NCBI GenBank assembly: GCA_023212695.1
Contig: JALCCG010000014.1
Coordinates: 102,220-166,219, forward strand
Direction: 5' to 3'
Source of the DNA: Sporisorium sorghi
Taxonomy: Eukaryota; Basidiomycota; Ustilaginomycetes; Ustilaginales; Ustilaginaceae
Length of the DNA: 64,000 bases
Shown: positions 60,729 through 64,000 of the stretch, piece after piece
How positions within the stretch are numbered: the stretch's first letter is position 1
Layout of the letters: every line of letters begins with the position of its first letter
Notes under the pieces: model-generated
What the model was told of the DNA's origin: nothing
What the model saw: only the letters and a program-made list of their open reading frames with translations
Databases searched by the model: none
Program-made: the position numbers and the translations under genes

Positions 60729-61862
60729 ATGAAGAGAATAATTGCAATCGTAGTGCTTGCTATGCTTACAGTAATGACGCCGCTGTATGCCGCATCCACT
60801 CCAAAAAACTTGGCCTATGTGGACAAGAACAGCCAGTCGTATGTTCCGGTCGGGGTACTCAAGACCTATGAAGACATACAGGTGATGTATACAGCTGCAG
60901 AAAAGAAACTCAACATCAGCCGTGGAGATAAAGCTCTGACACTATACCTGGGCAGCCGAAATGCCTATGTAAACGGCAAAAAAGTTCAAATGAAGGCAGC
61001 TCCGTTCTCTGAGAACGGGTCCACCTATGTGCCGCTGCAATTTGTCAGCCAACATCTGGGCCTGGATCTATCGTGGAGCAACAACCGATCGACTCTGAAA
61101 ATTACGGACGGAAACATGGTAAACACCCTGCCTGTTCTATCAGGAAATCTCATATCCAGCCAGTCCAAGCCGGTTACCACGGCTAGAAAAAGCTTCAAGG
61201 TTGGTTCAAGATCCTTTAGCGCGCAGGTCGTTACGGTTTCGCTTCTCCATCCGAAGGTAGAACTGGACGTCGTTCTTGCAGGCAATAAGGCAGGTAAAGT
61301 CGAGGATCTGCGCAGTATAGCCAAACGAAGCCATGCCGTGGTGGCCATTAACGGGACGTTCTTCGATGCCTATACTTCTGGTGCCTACAAGGCGCCGTAT
61401 GGCTATCTTGTCAGCAACGGCAATATTTTTCACAAGGCCTCGGGAGATAATCGGACCATCTTCACATATGACAGCAACAATCTGGCCTCGATGATTCCCG
61501 GGCTTGATTTCAAATCCGTATACGATAGCGGTCATATGGACGGCGCACTTCAAGCTGGCCCGCGTCTATTGACGGATGGCAAGGTGACCCTTGACGTGAA
61601 GAAGGAAGGATTTAAAGATCCGAAGATTCTTACGGGCGGCGGTGCGCGAAGTGCACTTGGTATCACGAAGGATCACAAGCTGATTTTGCTTACGACAGGC
61701 GGAGCAACCATTCCTCAACTCGCTGAAATCATGAAGCAGGCAGGTGCATACCAAGCGATGAATTTGGATGGTGGTGCGTCAAGCGGCTTGTACTACAACG
61801 GCTCTTACTTGACAACCCCGGGCCGTCAGATCAGTAATGCCATTGTCGTGAAATATAAATAA
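60729..61862 (+). CDS. Secreted phosphodiester glycosidase-domain protein with copper amine oxidase-type N-domain
   Basis: The 377-residue product has a signal peptide (MKRIIAIVVLAMLTVMTPLY, cleavage near AAS). A copper-amine-oxidase N-terminal-like stalk domain follows (NAYVNGKKVQMKAAPF, TYVPLQFVSQHLG, a surface-binding module common in Paenibacillus). The C-terminal half is a NAGPA/phosphodiester glycosidase domain with AINGTFFDAYTSGAYKAPYG, ALQAGPRLLTDGK, GGGARSALGITKD and MNLDGGASSGLYYNG. It probably acts on wall-linked glycophosphates. ATG 60729 sits behind GAGGGGAAAC. The reading from 60675 is unlikely. Confidence 0.88.
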   Translation: MKRIIAIVVLAMLTVMTPLYAASTPKNLAYVDKNSQSYVPVGVLKTYEDIQVMYTAAEKKLNISRGDKALTLYLGSRNAYVNGKKVQMKAAPFSENGSTYVPLQFVSQHLGLDLSWSNNRSTLKITDGNMVNTLPVLSGNLISSQSKPVTTARKSFKVGSRSFSAQVVTVSLLHPKVELDVVLAGNKAGKVEDLRSIAKRSHAVVAINGTFFDAYTSGAYKAPYGYLVSNGNIFHKASGDNRTIFTYDSNNLASMIPGLDFKSVYDSGHMDGALQAGPRLLTDGKVTLDVKKEGFKDPKILTGGGARSALGITKDHKLILLTTGGATIPQLAEIMKQAGAYQAMNLDGGASSGLYYNGSYLTTPGRQISNAIVVKYK

Positions 61863-61901
61863 TGGGTTGGGACCTCTCTCCTCTGGTTATTCGGATTACT
61901 T

Positions 61902-61931
61902 CTTCCGGGTACCCGGGGGAGTTTTCTTTTT
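61902..61931 (+). terminator. Terminator after the glycosidase-domain gene
   Basis: A GC-rich palindrome around CCGGGTACCCGG (61905-61916) is extended by CT/AG pairs and followed by TTTTCTTTTT. Confidence 0.65.
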
Positions 61932-62069
61932 ATTCAGCAATACCTTCGCTTCGAAGTGCATATGCTGGTCAAAGAAATGTTTCACTATGAAGACCAGATG
62001 TGTAAATATATAGCAAACTGTCTATCGAGTGTGTACGTAATCCACTGGTTCCGAGGATTATACTGCGGG

Positions 62070-64000
62070 GGTGAATTCCATTACAGCTTCTACAGCGACT
62101 ATCCGGACGAGAATTAGGGATATGGTCGAGAGTGTTATGAGTGCGTGGCGGGAATGGATAAGAAAATACCCTATTATAGCAAAGGTATATCACTTATTTA
62201 CCTGGCTTTCCCTGCTAGTGCTCGTTATAAGCCTGATTCTGATCGAAGAGTCTCGTACCATGCTTGTCCAATATTTGTGGTCATTCTATGTGCTGGTGCA
62301 GTTCTGGCTGTTATGCCGGAGTAAAACGTTGGCCTGGAAGCAGGTCAGCTTGTTTGTTCTTTCAGGTGTTCTTTTGGTCATTCCTTTGACCAATTGGACC
62401 ATGCAGGGTCTTCATTTGATTTTTGGAGGACGGACAACCGACACATGGTCCTTCGCCGTAATGACACCTGTCATTGAAGAAGTTTACAAGCTGCTGCCGC
62501 TCGCATTGTTCCTGTGCTTCTCTAGAAGAGCCACCTCCCTTAGCCTGAGTGATTACGTACTTTTGGGCGCTGCCCCGGGTATTGGGTTTCAATTCATGGA
62601 GGAGTTATCAAGACGCCTGGTCCAGAACAATTATGGCGTCACTTGGCTCGGTGGAAAAACACTTCATTGGGAGTTCTTCGATCTATTCCCCGGATACTTC
62701 GAGGAAAGCTTTCTTCCTACCATGATGAATGTTACGCATCCTGTACAAAGCGCCATGACTGCGCTTGGCATCGGAATCGCTATCCGGTACTCCAAACAAC
62801 TGACGCGCTGGGTCTATGTTTTTCCTGTGCTGCTGCTGCTCTGGACAATCCTGAATCATGCAGCCTGGAACGGTCAAAATCGGCTGCCTGACTGGCTTCT
62901 TGCCATTCATGATTGGACCGGGGAGGGTTACCGAACCGAGAGCTTCTTCCTGATCCTGCTGGCAGCGGGATTGTTCATCGACTATTTGGATCTGCACCGA
63001 ATTCGTGAGCGGCTGCCTGTCCTGAAGGGTGAAACCCTCATCAATCCTTTTACGGAGCTTTGGCAGATGACGACGGCCTTTTTTACAGACCGGAAACGTC
63101 TTGGCTATCTGATCGGATTCTATCGTGATCGACGGGAACTCGGATTCTCGCTGCTGTACGGTAATGATGAAGCAGCTGGCCAAAGGGACCAGGTTCAGGA
63201 AAATGTACGGAGATACGCTGCCGTACTGGGAGCAATCGGACTCATTATTGTTGCTGCGGGGATCTTCTCCAATATGGGCATTCCAGGTCTCGCAAGTGAG
63301 TCCTCGTGTTTTGCATGCCTGTTTGACTCGCTTCAGAATTGGTGGGATGGGCTCAACGGCTGGGAGCAAGCGGCTATTATACTGGGCGCCTTCGCCCTTT
63401 CCATGCTGTTTGTCAGCTTCTGGCCGGCCCTTGGCATCGCCATGACCGGGGCAGGCATTGCAGGTGGAGGACATGAAATTGCCGGATACATCCGCGATCC
63501 GAAGAAGCTGTTATCCCCTCAAAATGCTGCAGCTGCCGTATTAGCCGTTGTTCTCAGCCGAATACCGTTCGGTAAAGGTTTGTCTTGGCTGTCCAGGAAG
63601 CTGGGTCCCCGTGCGAGAAAGTGGCTGGATAACCTCGCCGAGAAAGTCGGGTCGAAGCCGCGCCAAGAACCGGATGCCCCATCTGGAGGAAGTCGTGATC
63701 ACCCCCCGGACCACGAGCGGCCGCCTGAGAAGAAACCGGAGCCAAACAAATCTGATGATGAAAAACCGGACGAAGCCGGCAACGCTCCACAAGATGCGCC
63801 GCGATATTCTGGTGGGCTGCAGAAGGTTAACAAGCCGGATGCAGCCGCAGATGCACTTGCCGAGCGACTTGGCGGCGAATCCAGAATGAAGTTTGATAGC
63901 GATCCGATCGGCCGGGAATTCGATGCCATCAGCGATGAATACATTGCCCAGACAAAGCCTGCGCTGCAGCAGGTCAACAAAAAGGTGCGTGACCAAATGA
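62070..64000 (+). CDS. PrsW-like membrane protease fused to a probable polymorphic-toxin tail (partial, runs off the right edge)
   Basis: The frame is open for 643 codons to the window end. The first 310 residues form a multi-pass PrsW-like domain with EEVYK (136-140), MEE (176-178), His223 in THPVQSA and NHAAWN (262-267), the conserved glutamates and histidines of that protease family. More hydrophobic segments follow (384-399, 433-465, 485-502), then a Pro/Lys/Glu-rich linker (530-578). The last visible part is GESRMKF...GREFDAISDEYIAQTK, like a restriction-endonuclease-fold toxin domain of secreted polymorphic toxins. The GTG at 62070 is a tentative start. ATGs at 61998, 62121 and 62136 are alternatives. 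The toxin reading is inference, since the domain is cut off. Confidence 0.72.

Noticed and set aside
62683..63474. 263-codon minus-strand ORF
   Set aside because: It is antisense to the PrsW-like gene, which has continuous protein-like coding across the whole stretch. The minus frame shows no domain.
63541..63996. 151-codon minus-strand ORF at the right edge
   Set aside because: It is a shadow of the Pro/Lys-rich linker of the plus-strand gene, with repetitive composition and no ribosome site.

Overview
The window looks like part of a Paenibacillus-type chromosome (Bacillales, mid-GC, low-GC Gram-positive affinities). The grounds are strong AGGAGG-type ribosome sites, perfect CcpA cre sites, a Fur box and a PhoP-type box of the Bacillus kind, LytS/LytTR, DesK/DesR and YtrA-type regulators, a Bacillus-like adaA/adaB operon, a ytbD-ytbE/ytcD-like cluster, and many secreted or lipoprotein carbohydrate proteins. 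The genus is an inference from gene content, not a measurement. Most genes lie on the minus strand. No rRNA, tRNA, CRISPR array or intact insertion sequence was seen.

Layout. 0-2.5 kb: a DesK/DesR-like two-component pair with a DUF418 membrane protein. 2.7-7 kb: a CstA-family carbon (probably pyruvate or peptide) transporter followed by its likely LytTR/LytS regulators, with a perfect cre site at the transporter promoter. 7-10.4 kb: a four-gene operon (YkoP-like, condensation-fold acyltransferase, zinc-ribbon membrane protein, GNAT). 10.6-12.8 kb: TetR regulator divergent from a cytochrome P450. 12.9-15.3 kb: a secreted multidomain putative glycosidase. 15.3-18.6 kb: an accessory stretch with gene remnants, a structured repeat, an APH-type kinase, a 48-residue ORF and a YdcF-like protein. 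18.7-22.6 kb: an alkylation-repair regulon (adaA, adaB, a 2OG-Fe(II) oxygenase and a radical SAM SPL-like protein, divergent from alkA). 22.6-28.2 kb: mixed genes and remnants, including a striking HTH protein fused to a degenerate F1-ATPase beta-like body.

28.2-44.1 kb is an arabinan/arabinoxylan-type utilisation locus: two long GH43 multidomain enzymes, a shorter GH43, a GH2, a GH127, an ABC sugar importer without its own ATPase, an ArsR-type HTH regulator with a beta-rich sensor-like domain, an AraC regulator and a very short GntR protein. CcpA control is suggested by cre sites. 44.1-47.8 kb: an SDR, then an aldo/keto reductase and MFS pump divergent from an HxlR repressor. 48-53 kb: a Fur-boxed siderophore-uptake operon (two FecCD permeases, a fused ABC exporter, a binding lipoprotein). 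53.1-53.6 kb: two near-identical copies of the same 121-bp structured repeat seen at 15.5 kb. 53.6-56.9 kb: a UgpB-like binding protein and two permeases behind a PhoP-type box. 57-58.5 kb: a fluoride riboswitch controlling a CLC-F fluoride antiporter. 58.5-60.6 kb: a YtrA-type GntR/ABC operon. 60.7-61.9 kb: a secreted phosphodiester-glycosidase-domain protein. 62.1 kb to the end: a partial gene joining a PrsW-like membrane protease to a probable polymorphic-toxin tail.

The most unusual items are the HTH/F1-beta fusion, the PrsW-toxin-like fusion at the right edge, and the 121-bp repeat whose diverged copy keeps its stems through compensating changes.
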